Shown here: positions 51,123-59,847 of the stretch, one piece after another
How the letters are laid out: the number at the start of each line of letters is the position of its first letter
How positions within the stretch are numbered: the stretch's first letter is position 1
NCBI RefSeq assembly: GCF_904846225.1
Contig: NZ_CAJGZJ010000006.1
Coordinates: 1 to 64,000, forward strand
Reading direction: 5' to 3'
DNA length: 64,000 bases
From: Psychrobacter immobilis
Lineage (GTDB): Bacteria; Pseudomonadota; Gammaproteobacteria; Pseudomonadales; Moraxellaceae
The notes under the pieces: model-generated
The model's input: the letters and a program-made list of their open reading frames with translations, nothing else
What the model was told of the DNA's origin: nothing
Databases searched by the model: none
Program-made: the position numbers and the translations under genes

Positions 51123-52481
51123 ATGACCTCTGATTTTATCCAAAACGCTAGTCCCTATGACGCTGAACATTCAAAAGTCTGCGTTATTATTGGCCATGAT
51201 ATCGAGGCTATTACTAGTAGCGTCGTGCTGGCAAGTTTAGGTCGAAGAGTGCATTTATATGCAGATGGAAAAATATTAAAGCAGCAGTTGCAACAGTACG
51301 GCTTTGAGCACCATTTGCAGGCTTTATGGCAGTTGTATACTCAGCAGCAGAAAATTAGTAACCGAGAGTTACCTGAGAGTGCTGATCAGCTGATTAAAAG
51401 CTATGAGCAAGGCACAGCTCCTAATCATTCTGCTACCTCAGTAGCCTTATATTGGGTGTTTTTAGATAGTATTAAGACTGTATGGTTGAATGATCATTGG
51501 ATTATGGCTTTTAATCACAGTCAACAGCAAACCTTACCGATTATTATTAGCGGCATTGAGCCATTGGGCTACATTCCTACATTAGCTGAGCGTCTGCAAC
51601 GGCCTTGGGTGTATTATGTACCGTTTGTATTTTTGCAAGATGGCGAGGCTTATAGCTCGATGCTGACCCCTTCACTTTGGCTAATTGGTGAAAAGACGCC
51701 AGACAGCAGCCAGCATCTAACTGTGTTACAGCCATTAATTCAACATGCTCAAGCGTATCACCATGCCGATATCGCAACTATAGAGTTTGCGCGCAGTAGT
51801 ATCATGGCAATGCTGGCGACTCGCGTTAGCTTTATGAATGAGATGTCGCGTTTGGCTGACAGTCATCGAGTCGATATCCAAAAAGTTAGTGGTATTATGG
51901 GACTTGATGCACGAGTGGGCGGTAGCTACTTGCAGGCGGGATGGGGGTTTGGTGGTAATACGCTACCTACGGAGCTTGATAAATTACAGCAATCTGCACA
52001 AAGCAATAGCGTTAACATGCCATTGCTACAGTCCGTTATGCATATTAACGAAGATCAAAAAGAGCTTATATTCCGCAAGTTTTGGCAGTACTTTGACGGT
52101 TTTATCGACAACAGAACCGTCATGATATGGGGAGCCAGTTATAAACCGGGATCAGGACGCACAGCTGGTTCAGCGATCCATCCGCTATTAGAGCTCTTGT
52201 GGTCTTATAATATCCGCACTATCATTTATAGCGATAAGGCCAAAAGTGAGCTTAGCGATCGTTACCGCGAGCAGCCGCTATTAGAACTCGTTGACAGTCC
52301 TTATGAGCAACTTAATGCAGCGCAAGCAGTGTTTATCATTACCTTATCACCGCAACATAGACTCGATGTGGCGCAGCTTAATCAACAAGCCATGCCTATA
52401 TTTGATGCTCAAAATGCGCTGACACGGGCACAGATTGATGCTTTAGTAGGTGATTATCTTGGGATTGGTCGTACTAAATAA
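51123..52481 (+). CDS. UDP-glucose 6-dehydrogenase-like protein lacking catalytic residues
   Basis: 452 residues along the UDP-glucose/GDP-mannose dehydrogenase fold. Central helix: FARSSIMAMLATRVSFMNEMSRLAD; the site loop: GLDARVGGSYLQAGWGFGGNTLPTELDKL; C-terminal domain: RTVMIWGASYKPGSGRTAGSAIHPLLELL. Key residues differ. The N-terminal Rossmann GxGxxG is IIGHDIEAI. The usual FGGSCFPKD, with nucleophile Cys, is FGGNTLPTE. The Lys and Asn of the family's EAxKxxxN motif align with Arg and Met. It therefore should not oxidise UDP-glucose; a scaffold or regulatory role is a guess. AAGGTAG precedes ATG 51123. Confidence 0.8.
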   Translation: MTSDFIQNASPYDAEHSKVCVIIGHDIEAITSSVVLASLGRRVHLYADGKILKQQLQQYGFEHHLQALWQLYTQQQKISNRELPESADQLIKSYEQGTAPNHSATSVALYWVFLDSIKTVWLNDHWIMAFNHSQQQTLPIIISGIEPLGYIPTLAERLQRPWVYYVPFVFLQDGEAYSSMLTPSLWLIGEKTPDSSQHLTVLQPLIQHAQAYHHADIATIEFARSSIMAMLATRVSFMNEMSRLADSHRVDIQKVSGIMGLDARVGGSYLQAGWGFGGNTLPTELDKLQQSAQSNSVNMPLLQSVMHINEDQKELIFRKFWQYFDGFIDNRTVMIWGASYKPGSGRTAGSAIHPLLELLWSYNIRTIIYSDKAKSELSDRYREQPLLELVDSPYEQLNAAQAVFIITLSPQHRLDVAQLNQQAMPIFDAQNALTRAQIDALVGDYLGIGRTK

Positions 52482-52534
52482 TATTTTTGTCGTAGCCAAA
52501 GCCACTGTATAGATAAAGCTTTCATAAGCTAAAT

Positions 52535-52582
52535 AACAAATAAGCGCCAGTTAATCTAAACGTTAACTGGCGCTTATTTGTT
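52535..52582. terminator. Bidirectional terminator between ugd-like gene and pgm
   Basis: Perfect 20-bp stem (52535-52554 with 52563-52582, core AAGCGCCAGTTAA) and an 8-base loop, with AT-rich flanks. The genes converge here. Confidence 0.92.
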
Positions 52583-52617
52583 ATAAATTTATAACTGTTT
52601 ATAACAATTATAAGTAC

Positions 52618-54099
52618 TTAAGCTGGTACAGCACCTTGCGCTGCTAACCATTGCTGAATCTCTTGCGTTTTGGTAACTAACAATAACTCATCGCCGCGAC
52701 TTTCAATATTTAATCTGATAAGCGGCTCGGTATTGGAGGCACGCAGATTAAATCGCCAATCGCCAAAGTTGAGACTGAGGCCATCAAGGGTCGATTTGGT
52801 CGGATTCTCGGTGCTAAATTTTTCCTCGATAGCATTAATAATCATCGACGCATCATGAGTGGTGAGATGAAAATTAAGCTCACCTGAACTTGGGTATGCT
52901 TGAATATAGCCAGTAACCAACTCCGAAAGTGTTTTACCGGTGATAGACAACAGCTCAATCGTTAAAAGCCATGGAATCATGCCGCTATCGCAATAGAAAA
53001 AGTCGCGAAAGTAGTGATGAGCAGACATCTCGCCGCCATAAATAGCACCTGATTCACGCATGACTTGCTTAATAAATGAATGTCCAGACTTACTAATAAC
53101 AGCCTTACCGTTATGCTCTTTAATCACCGCTTCAGTGTTGTATATCACTCGTGGATCATAAACGATCGACTCATTTGGATACTTATTTAAGAAGGCTTGA
53201 GCGAGCATCCCAACGATGTAGCTACCATCAATAAATTCACCACTTTCATCGAATAAAAAACATCGATCAAAATCACCATCAAAGGCGATACCAAGGTCTG
53301 CTTCATTTTCTAGCACGGCTTGCTGAGTGGCGATTCTATTGGCTTCAATCATCGGATTGGGAATACCATTTGGAAAGCTGCCATCTGGTGTATGATGCAG
53401 CTTAATCACCTCAATGGGCGCACCTGCTTGTAGCAACTTATCAACTAATAAATCAACCACGGGTCCCGCACTGCCATTGCCTGAGTTGATGACCAATTTT
53501 AACGGCTGCAATTTATCAGTATCGATAAAAGTCATCACATGATCGATATAAGCAGTTTTATCCGTGAGCAATTGCAGTTTGCCGAGCGTATCAGCAGTGG
53601 TAAACTGCCCTGATTCTGCTAGCATTTGAATCTCTGCTAAACCGTCATCAGCGCTAATCGGTTTTGAGTGTTCCTTGACTAATTTCAAGCCATTATAGTT
53701 GATAGGATTATGACTCGCTGTCACTTCTATACCACCTAGCGCTTGATAGTGACTGGTGGCAAAGTAGACCTCTTCTGTCCCAGTCATGCCCAAATCGATG
53801 ACATCGACGCCCGCATCTAACATGCCTTTGATGGAGGCTTGTTTTAATTGCTCGCTTGATTGGCGAATATCACTACCGATAACGATAGCAGGCTGTAGAT
53901 TTGTCATGTCACTGGCTTCAGCTACTGTTTGATAACGCTGATATAAAATCTGCGCAAAGGCACGTCCGATACGGTAAGCGATATCTTCGTCAAGACTGAC
54001 GCCAAGCTCGCCGCGGATATCATAAGCCTTAAATGAAGAGATCGTAATAGGGTTAAATTCAGTTGCTGGTTGATAGCCAGTTGTCGCAGAAGTGGACAT
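52618..54099 (-). CDS. pgm: Phosphomannomutase/phosphoglucomutase (AlgC type)
   Basis: Converts mannose- or glucose-6-phosphate to the 1-phosphate for sugar-nucleotide synthesis. The N-terminal SSFKAYDIRGELGVSLDEDIAYRIGRAFA, phosphoserine loop GIEVTASHNPINYNGLK, metal loop GIAFDGDFDRCFLFDE, the sugar-binding GGEMSAHHYFRDFFYCDSG and the phosphate-binding RASNTEPLIRLNIE are all present. ATG 54099 (MSTSATT, 493 residues) has AAGGAA seven bases upstream; a longer frame is not needed. It closes the precursor block, as pgm does in Acinetobacter capsule loci. Confidence 0.96.
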   Translation of the reverse strand: MSTSATTGYQPATEFNPITISSFKAYDIRGELGVSLDEDIAYRIGRAFAQILYQRYQTVAEASDMTNLQPAIVIGSDIRQSSEQLKQASIKGMLDAGVDVIDLGMTGTEEVYFATSHYQALGGIEVTASHNPINYNGLKLVKEHSKPISADDGLAEIQMLAESGQFTTADTLGKLQLLTDKTAYIDHVMTFIDTDKLQPLKLVINSGNGSAGPVVDLLVDKLLQAGAPIEVIKLHHTPDGSFPNGIPNPMIEANRIATQQAVLENEADLGIAFDGDFDRCFLFDESGEFIDGSYIVGMLAQAFLNKYPNESIVYDPRVIYNTEAVIKEHNGKAVISKSGHSFIKQVMRESGAIYGGEMSAHHYFRDFFYCDSGMIPWLLTIELLSITGKTLSELVTGYIQAYPSSGELNFHLTTHDASMIINAIEEKFSTENPTKSTLDGLSLNFGDWRFNLRASNTEPLIRLNIESRGDELLLVTKTQEIQQWLAAQGAVPA

Positions 54100-54252
54100 A
54101 ATAAGGTTCCTTGCGCGTGAGCAGTGGTAAAATAATAAAGTAGATAGCACCATTATAGGCCAGTAAGCGTTCAATGCTACACTAACGACAAAATCGTTAT
54201 AAACTTAATATGGTTCTACCTAATAACCAATAAAAGTATAAGAGCATCTTTT

Positions 54253-55119
54253 ATGAGTAATTTAAAAAATAAAGTTAACGTACCCATGCCAGTACAAGGA
54301 ACACCAACTGCCAGTGGTGAATTAGACGATTTATTGGCTTTGATGGCAAGGCTACGGGTTGACTGCCCTTGGGATAAAAAGCAAAGCAATCATAGCTTAA
54401 TTCCTTACGCTATCGAAGAAGCCTACGAGCTGGGCGAAGCGGTACAAAGCGATGATGATGAAGACATTAAGGGCGAGCTTGGCGACGTATTATTGCAAGT
54501 GGTTTTTCATTGTCAGATGTATGCTGAACAAGGGCGTTTTGATATGAGTGACGTCATTACGACCTTGCAAGAGAAGTTGATTCGTCGTCATCCGCATGTC
54601 TTTGAAGCCGAAACCCTCAAAGATGAAGCGGCGGTAAAGGTACGCTGGGATGAAATCAAGGTAGAAGAGCAGCAAGCTCGCGAAGCACGTGGTAAACCGA
54701 CGCGTCGTTTGGATAAGATCAAAGCGGGCAGTGCGCTCATGCAAGCGCAGGATATACAAAAGCAGGCGTCAAAGCTTGGTTTTGACTGGGAGGGCGTAAG
54801 CGGTGCTTTCGATAAGTTGGATGAAGAAATTGCCGAGCTCAAGAACGAGCTAGCAGATAAGCCCAAATATGAGGTCAAAGCCAATATTAGGGACATTGAA
54901 AAAGAGCTGGGCGATTGCATGTTTGCGCTGGTCAATGTTGCGCGCAAGTTAAATCTTGACGCCGAGACAGCGACATTGACTTGTGTGCATAAATTTAAAT
55001 CACGTTTTGGCTATATTGAAGATCAATTGACAGCGGCTGGCAAGCGTTTAGAGGACAGCGATATAACAGAAATGGATGCACTGTGGGACGCGGCCAAACG
55101 ACATGAACGTTCATCATAA
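54253..55119 (+). CDS. mazG: Nucleoside triphosphate pyrophosphohydrolase MazG
   Basis: Hydrolyses (d)NTPs to monophosphate and pyrophosphate. Two MazG helical domains are visible: first LRVDCPWDKKQSNHSLIPYAIEEAYELGEA with ELGDVLLQVVFHC, then EEIAELKNEL with EKELGDCMFALVNVARKL; both keep ExxE/ELGD metal motifs. At 288 residues it is slightly longer than E. coli MazG (263) owing to a short polar N-terminal extension. The last 17 bases overlap the comEA frame. Confidence 0.96.
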   Translation: MSNLKNKVNVPMPVQGTPTASGELDDLLALMARLRVDCPWDKKQSNHSLIPYAIEEAYELGEAVQSDDDEDIKGELGDVLLQVVFHCQMYAEQGRFDMSDVITTLQEKLIRRHPHVFEAETLKDEAAVKVRWDEIKVEEQQAREARGKPTRRLDKIKAGSALMQAQDIQKQASKLGFDWEGVSGAFDKLDEEIAELKNELADKPKYEVKANIRDIEKELGDCMFALVNVARKLNLDAETATLTCVHKFKSRFGYIEDQLTAAGKRLEDSDITEMDALWDAAKRHERSS

Positions 55120-55501
55120 ATACTCATTTGCCAGCTTAACAATGAGCTTTGTTGGCTCGATAACGAACGCTGCCTTAGGCCTCGCTTTAGTTGTCATGAT
55201 GCTCAGTAACGCGAACGCTACGCCCTGTTTTGATGATCCTCAACGTGCTTACCAGTATTTGTTAGCAAAAGAAGCCGCGACCGTACAAGCGCGTGATCAA
55301 AAAACAGTTGATATCAATCGCGCTAGCGAAGGTGAGCTCACGTCACTGCATGGTATTGGCAGCAGTAAAGCACAGGCAATTATTTTATATCGTGAAATGT
55401 TTGGCAGTTTCAAAGCCGTTGATGAATTGGCAAAGGTTAAAGGCATTGGTGCAAAAACCATCGAGAATAACCGAGGACGTTTGCGAGTGCAGGTGAGATA
55501 G
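55103..55501 (+). CDS. comEA: ComEA-like helix-hairpin-helix DNA-binding protein
   Basis: 132 residues: an N-terminal signal peptide or anchor (SITNAALGLALVVMMLSNANA), then a short spacer. The C-terminal 65 residues are the ComEA-type double HhH domain (VDINRASEGELTSLHGIGSSKAQAIILYR and FKAVDELAKVKGIGAKTIENNRGRL). It probably binds DNA in the periplasm during natural transformation, as in other Moraxellaceae; that role is inferred from the family. ATG 55103 (MNVHHKYS) overlaps mazG by 17 bases, suggesting coupling. Confidence 0.9.
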   Translation: MNVHHKYSFASLTMSFVGSITNAALGLALVVMMLSNANATPCFDDPQRAYQYLLAKEAATVQARDQKTVDINRASEGELTSLHGIGSSKAQAIILYREMFGSFKAVDELAKVKGIGAKTIENNRGRLRVQVR

Positions 55502-55664
55502 CTATATTTTGCATTAATTAAGCCCCATATTGACAAAATAGCACGTAAGTAAATGTCTAAATACACCTACTAAGCGCAAAATTTGTTAAACTAGCAGTTA
55601 CATCCGCCTGATAAACGCTGTGTTCATCAGGGGTGGTCAAAGAATACTGGCGAGGAGTAGATGC

Positions 55665-57917
55665 ATGGCCGAGCGTGCCGCCAAGCAGTTAGAACTGAAT
55701 AAATCTGAATTACCCAATTCCATTACTGAAGTAATTGCCACCTTGACCCGAGCTGGGTTTGACGCCTATATCGTCGGTGGTGGTGTGCGCGATACCTTAT
55801 TGGGTCTGCGCCCAAAAGACTTTGACGCTGTCACTGATGCCAAGCCGCACGAGATTAAAGACGTCTTTGGCAAACGCTGCCGCATTATTGGACGCCGCTT
55901 TCAATTGGCACACGTGTATTCAGGACGAGAACTCATTGAAGTGGCGACTTTTCGAGGCCCACCAACCAGTGATGCTAATACCAATCAAGACGGTATGATC
56001 CTGCGTGATAACGTCTGGGGCGATATCAAGCAAGATTTCTCTCGTCGTGATTTCTCCATCAATGCGCTTTATTATCAGCCGCTCAAAGGGGTGGTTCATG
56101 ATTTTTGCGGGGCACTTGAAGACATTGATAATAGAATTATTCGCCTATTGGGCAATGCGCCCGTTCGTATTGAAGAAGATCCTGTACGCTTGCTGCGTGC
56201 CTTACGTTTCAAAGCCAAGCTAGGCTTTGAATTTGACGACGCATTGTCCGAGCAATTTCACGATGGCAATTGGGCGCTACTTGAACAGATATCACCGCAT
56301 CGTCTTTATGATGAAACGCAAAAAATGTTTACTGGCGGCTATTTGGTGCCATTATTGCCACTCTTGTTTGAGTCGGGCGCGATTGACAGCCTAATCATTT
56401 ATCCACCCTCTGAGCCTAGTGCGCTGGTCAAACAAGTGGCAGTCAATACGGACAAACGTATTGCTGCGGGCAAAAGTATCAATCCAGCATTTTTCTATGC
56501 CGCTTTATTATGGGAAAATTATCTGCATCAGTTAGCAAAAGCCAAAAAGCGTAATATGCCATTTGCTGAAGCGCAGATGCATGCCGCTAGTAAAGTTATC
56601 GACCGTCAACGTATCAAGACGGCGATTCCTAAATTTGCTGAGCAGTTTATTCGTGATATTTGGGTGTTACAGCCAAAATTGGCCGCCCCGCGTAGCAAAC
56701 AAATTGTTCAACTCTCTGAACATCCACGTTTTCGAGCGGGTTTTGACTTTTTATTATTGCGCGAACAGTGCGGTGATGCGGAGCATCCATTATCAGAGTC
56801 GACCAATGATATGGGCGAGTGGTGGCAGACGTATCAGACATTGTCAGAGCAAGATCAGCAGCAAGCTATTGACGAATTCGATGAAAACATTCGTCGCGGT
56901 GCTTATAAACAAGGACAGCGTGGTCGCGGGCGTAATCGTCAAGCGGCAGAGTCAAATATCGTTGATGAGTCAGCGTCTATTCAACAGAACACAAAAAACA
57001 GCAAAACCAATGATGGTACTGAAAAAAGTGTGAGTCAGCAGACAATGGTAAACGATCCGTCAAATATTCCGTCACGCCGTCGCCGCGCTGCCAGCCAACC
57101 TACTTCTGCTAAGCAGTCTAATGGCAATAAGAGTAGGGATGGCAATACGCAGCAGACAAAACAAGACAGCAGCGAGCTTGCACAGTTACAGCAGTTATCT
57201 CTTGCCAATAGTAACGGTAATCAAGCGGCAAATAAACGTCATGATGCAAAGCCCGCGCCATTGTTTGTTATCGAGCACGAAAAAGTGGTGCCGCCTTTAC
57301 AAAAGCAGCTGTCAGGTGATGAAAAATCTGAACGTGTAAAAGCCTCTAGGCAGAAAAAACCAGCCACTAAGCATGTATCGGCTGAGGAAAATTCACGCAA
57401 GCAGAATGCAAAATCTGATAATAACGTTGAGCGCTCAAATAATGCTCAGCAACCCAAGACAGAACAAGCTGAGGTTAAGGCTTCATCTGCTAAAACCAAT
57501 ACGACTCGTTCAGTAGCAACGTCGCCGGCATTAGTTAGCATGAATAATGAGCCGATTCCATATAAACGTCGCCGTCGTCAACCTACTGTGGATAGTACCA
57601 ACGGTTTAGAAGCTCCAAAGATTAATAACGGTGATCAAGCAGCTGCAAAATATGCGAAAAAAGCGCCGAAATTGGTTGCTCAATCAAGTGATAAAGTAGC
57701 GACTAAAGCTAACAAACCAGCCAAATCAATAGAAACAGAGCCAGCTAAAACTCGTTCTACTAGAAGCCGTTCTACTAAAAACGGTCAAGCTGTCTATAGT
57801 CAGATTACTGCTAGCAAAGCGTCTGACAGTAAATCGTTTGACAGTAAAATGACTGACAATAAAGGCCCTGTTCCATCGAAGCGCCGCCGACGTCAGCCAA
57901 GTGCTGACAACGCTTAG
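55665..57917 (+). CDS. pcnB: Poly(A) polymerase PcnB with long basic tail
   Basis: Adds 3' poly(A) tails that mark RNA for decay. The nucleotidyltransferase core occupies about residues 20-430: AYIVGGGVRDTLLGLRPKDFDAVTDA with metal Asp52 and Asp54, RRFQLAHVY, RRDFSINALYY and EEDPVRLLRALRFKAKLGF. A Gln/Lys/Ser-rich, apparently disordered tail of some 320 residues follows. It contains PSRRRRAAS, PYKRRRRQP and PSKRRRRQP, the last at the very C-terminus. E. coli PcnB is about 465 residues, so the 750-residue length is due to the tail. GAGGAG precedes ATG 55665. folK follows after 47 bases. Confidence 0.95.
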   Translation: MAERAAKQLELNKSELPNSITEVIATLTRAGFDAYIVGGGVRDTLLGLRPKDFDAVTDAKPHEIKDVFGKRCRIIGRRFQLAHVYSGRELIEVATFRGPPTSDANTNQDGMILRDNVWGDIKQDFSRRDFSINALYYQPLKGVVHDFCGALEDIDNRIIRLLGNAPVRIEEDPVRLLRALRFKAKLGFEFDDALSEQFHDGNWALLEQISPHRLYDETQKMFTGGYLVPLLPLLFESGAIDSLIIYPPSEPSALVKQVAVNTDKRIAAGKSINPAFFYAALLWENYLHQLAKAKKRNMPFAEAQMHAASKVIDRQRIKTAIPKFAEQFIRDIWVLQPKLAAPRSKQIVQLSEHPRFRAGFDFLLLREQCGDAEHPLSESTNDMGEWWQTYQTLSEQDQQQAIDEFDENIRRGAYKQGQRGRGRNRQAAESNIVDESASIQQNTKNSKTNDGTEKSVSQQTMVNDPSNIPSRRRRAASQPTSAKQSNGNKSRDGNTQQTKQDSSELAQLQQLSLANSNGNQAANKRHDAKPAPLFVIEHEKVVPPLQKQLSGDEKSERVKASRQKKPATKHVSAEENSRKQNAKSDNNVERSNNAQQPKTEQAEVKASSAKTNTTRSVATSPALVSMNNEPIPYKRRRRQPTVDSTNGLEAPKINNGDQAAAKYAKKAPKLVAQSSDKVATKANKPAKSIETEPAKTRSTRSRSTKNGQAVYSQITASKASDSKSFDSKMTDNKGPVPSKRRRRQPSADNA

Positions 57918-57964
57918 TGTTGAGGGTAGATGTTGACTTCGAATTTTAGAGTGAAGTGATAACC

Positions 57965-58531
57965 ATGGATAGCTTCGAGAGCCGTGCTCAGCCTAGTAAC
58001 ACACAAACTGAGTCCGATATTGATGGTAGTAAGGATGAGAGCATTTGGGTCACCTGCTATGCTGGCTTGGGTAGCAACCTAATGAATGAGTTAGGTTCAC
58101 CAGTAGAGCATTTGCAGCAAGCACTTGCAGGTATGCGAGAGCATAAAAATATACGTGATGTTAGCGTTTCTTCTTTTTATGCATCAGCACCTATGGGACC
58201 ACAAGATCAGCCAGATTTTGTCAATGCAGTGGCTGGTTTTGAGACGACGTTGACAGCGTTTGAATTGCTTGCGTTTTGCCAGCAGTTAGAAGCGATGGCC
58301 AAACGTGCGCGCATACGGCGTTGGGGTGAGCGTAGTCTAGATGTCGATATTTTATTGTATGGCGACACACAGATGACCGAGCCGAAACTCACCATACCGC
58401 ATGCTGGATTGTCTGAACGTAATTTTGTTTTGATACCGCTACGAGAGTTGGTTCCAACTTTGAATATTTCAGGGATATCAATAAGTGATTATCCACAAAG
58501 TGCAGACTGGACAGGCTTAAAATTATTATAG
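57965..58531 (+). CDS. folK: 6-hydroxymethyl-7,8-dihydropterin pyrophosphokinase FolK
   Basis: Pyrophosphorylates hydroxymethyldihydropterin for folate. Motifs: CYAGLGSNL, VSSFYASAPMGPQDQPDFVNAV, the ATP/Mg loop RWGERSLDVDILLYGD and PHAGLSERNFVLIPLREL. 188 residues from ATG 57965, with a polar leader of about 28; GTG 57956 is a possible alternative. It sits between pcnB and panB, as in many gammaproteobacteria. The TAG stop (58529-58531) lies inside the end of a dispersed element. Confidence 0.95.
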   Translation: MDSFESRAQPSNTQTESDIDGSKDESIWVTCYAGLGSNLMNELGSPVEHLQQALAGMREHKNIRDVSVSSFYASAPMGPQDQPDFVNAVAGFETTLTAFELLAFCQQLEAMAKRARIRRWGERSLDVDILLYGDTQMTEPKLTIPHAGLSERNFVLIPLRELVPTLNISGISISDYPQSADWTGLKLL

Positions 58532-58668
58532 TCGACTCACTTTAAAAGTGGTGTAGTGCGACTGGCATGAATTTTTTGCCGCCTCTGTATTAGCAGCAAG
58601 CAAGAAAAATTTATGTCAGTCGCACATGCCCATTAACGTATCGATTTTATTTAGAACTGCCTATATAG
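58527..58668 (-). repeat. Dispersed palindromic element, copy 4
   Basis: Starts TATAGTCGACTCAC and ends GCCTATATAG. Inner arms GTGCGACTGGCATGAATTTTT and AAATTTATGTCAGTCGCAC pair; the centre reads GCCTCTGT...GCAGCAAGCAAG. Same orientation as copy 2. The first bases overlap the folK stop codon. It covers most of the folK-panB gap. Confidence 0.85.
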
Positions 58669-58732
58669 AAAGATTGGTTGAGAAACCTTAATGGTTGAAA
58701 GTTAAAGGCATCGTGAGCTAATTGAGGGTCAT

Positions 58733-59533
58733 ATGACAACGTTATCTACTTTAAATAAATTTAAAAAAGACGGTACCAAGTTTACTTGCTTGACGTGCTA
58801 TGACGCTATGTTTGCAAGAATGATGGATAAGGCGCAGATTGATACTATTTTAATCGGCGACAGTTTGGGTATGGTTGTACAAGGCCATGACTCAACATTG
58901 CCCGTGACAGTCGACGATATGGCTTATCATACGGCTAATATTGCTCGCAGCAACAATCATGCTCTAATTTTGGCTGACCTACCGTTCATGAGTTATGTGA
59001 CGTTACCAGAAGCGGTGGCTAATAGTCGGCGCTTGATGCAAGCGGGTGCGCATGTCATTAAAGTTGAGGGCGGTAGCGAGCTGTGTGATTTAATCACGAC
59101 CTTGGCGCAAACGGGCACACCCACCTGTGTACATTTAGGTCTGACACCGCAATCGGTCAATGTCTTTGGCGGCTATAAAATTCAAGGTCGCGGCGATGCA
59201 GCGGCTGATAAGTTGCTGACCGATGCTAAAGCTGTGGTTGCTGCTGGTGCTGCTTTGCTGGTTCTAGAGTGCGTACCAGCTGAGCTTGCCAAAATAATAA
59301 CGGAATCCGTGACAGTACCAGTGATTGGCATTGGTGCGGGTGCAGATACTGATGGTCAAGTATTGGTCATGCATGACATGCTAGGTATGGCTCATGGCCG
59401 TGTACCACGCTTTGTTCATGATTTTTTGACTGATGATCGTAACAGTACGCGTAGTATTGAAGGGGCATTTGCGCTCTACCACCAGTCCGTACGGGACGGT
59501 AGTTTTCCCACTGAACAGCACCAATTTAGCTAG
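58733..59533 (+). CDS. panB: 3-methyl-2-oxobutanoate hydroxymethyltransferase PanB
   Basis: Adds a hydroxymethyl group to ketoisovalerate, the first step of pantothenate synthesis. Family blocks: FTCLTCYDAMFARMMD, ILIGDSLGMVVQGHDSTLPVT, GAHVIKVEGGSEL, HLGLTPQSVNVFGGYKIQGR and IGIGAGADTDGQVLVMHDMLG. 266 residues is usual. TTGAGGGTC precedes ATG 58733. The stop TAG coincides with the left end of an inverted-repeat element, which separates it from panC. Confidence 0.97.
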   Translation: MTTLSTLNKFKKDGTKFTCLTCYDAMFARMMDKAQIDTILIGDSLGMVVQGHDSTLPVTVDDMAYHTANIARSNNHALILADLPFMSYVTLPEAVANSRRLMQAGAHVIKVEGGSELCDLITTLAQTGTPTCVHLGLTPQSVNVFGGYKIQGRGDAAADKLLTDAKAVVAAGAALLVLECVPAELAKIITESVTVPVIGIGAGADTDGQVLVMHDMLGMAHGRVPRFVHDFLTDDRNSTRSIEGAFALYHQSVRDGSFPTEQHQFS

Positions 59534-59810
59534 GGCCTATTTGATTATTCACAAGAAGGCACTGCTGATAGCTAAAATGGTTCTAGTCTAAGTGGAAATC
59601 GCAGGTAATGCAGATGCGTTGGCTGGATTTTTACAATGACTAGGGCGATTTTAGTATCAGCCTTCATTCAATAAACAGGGACAAAACTCTTTTCTGTCGC
59701 TTCCTTGTTAAAAAGAGACGCTTAGAATGACTAAACTTACTATTTTTAACGTCGAATCGTCTAAAAGACAGTCTCTGTCAGTGCCACGGTGGAATGTTCA
59801 ACACGCCCTA
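59531..59810. mobile_element. Inverted-repeat element between panB and panC
   Basis: Left end TAGGGCCTATTTGATTATTC and inverted right end TAGGGCGTGTTGAACATTCC agree in the first six bases and at about 14 of 22 overall. The TAGGGCGTGT terminus resembles that of the element at 40482. No coding capacity inside its roughly 280 bases. It fills nearly the whole 314-base panB-panC spacer, probably an old, decayed insertion. Confidence 0.6.
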
Positions 59811-59847
59811 ACCTTATTTAAGATTTGAAACAGAAGAACATTGAACC

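Noticed and set aside
51123..52481. Annotating the gene as active UDP-glucose dehydrogenase
   Set aside because: The nucleophile Cys, the catalytic Lys and Asn and the dinucleotide-binding glycine motif are all replaced.
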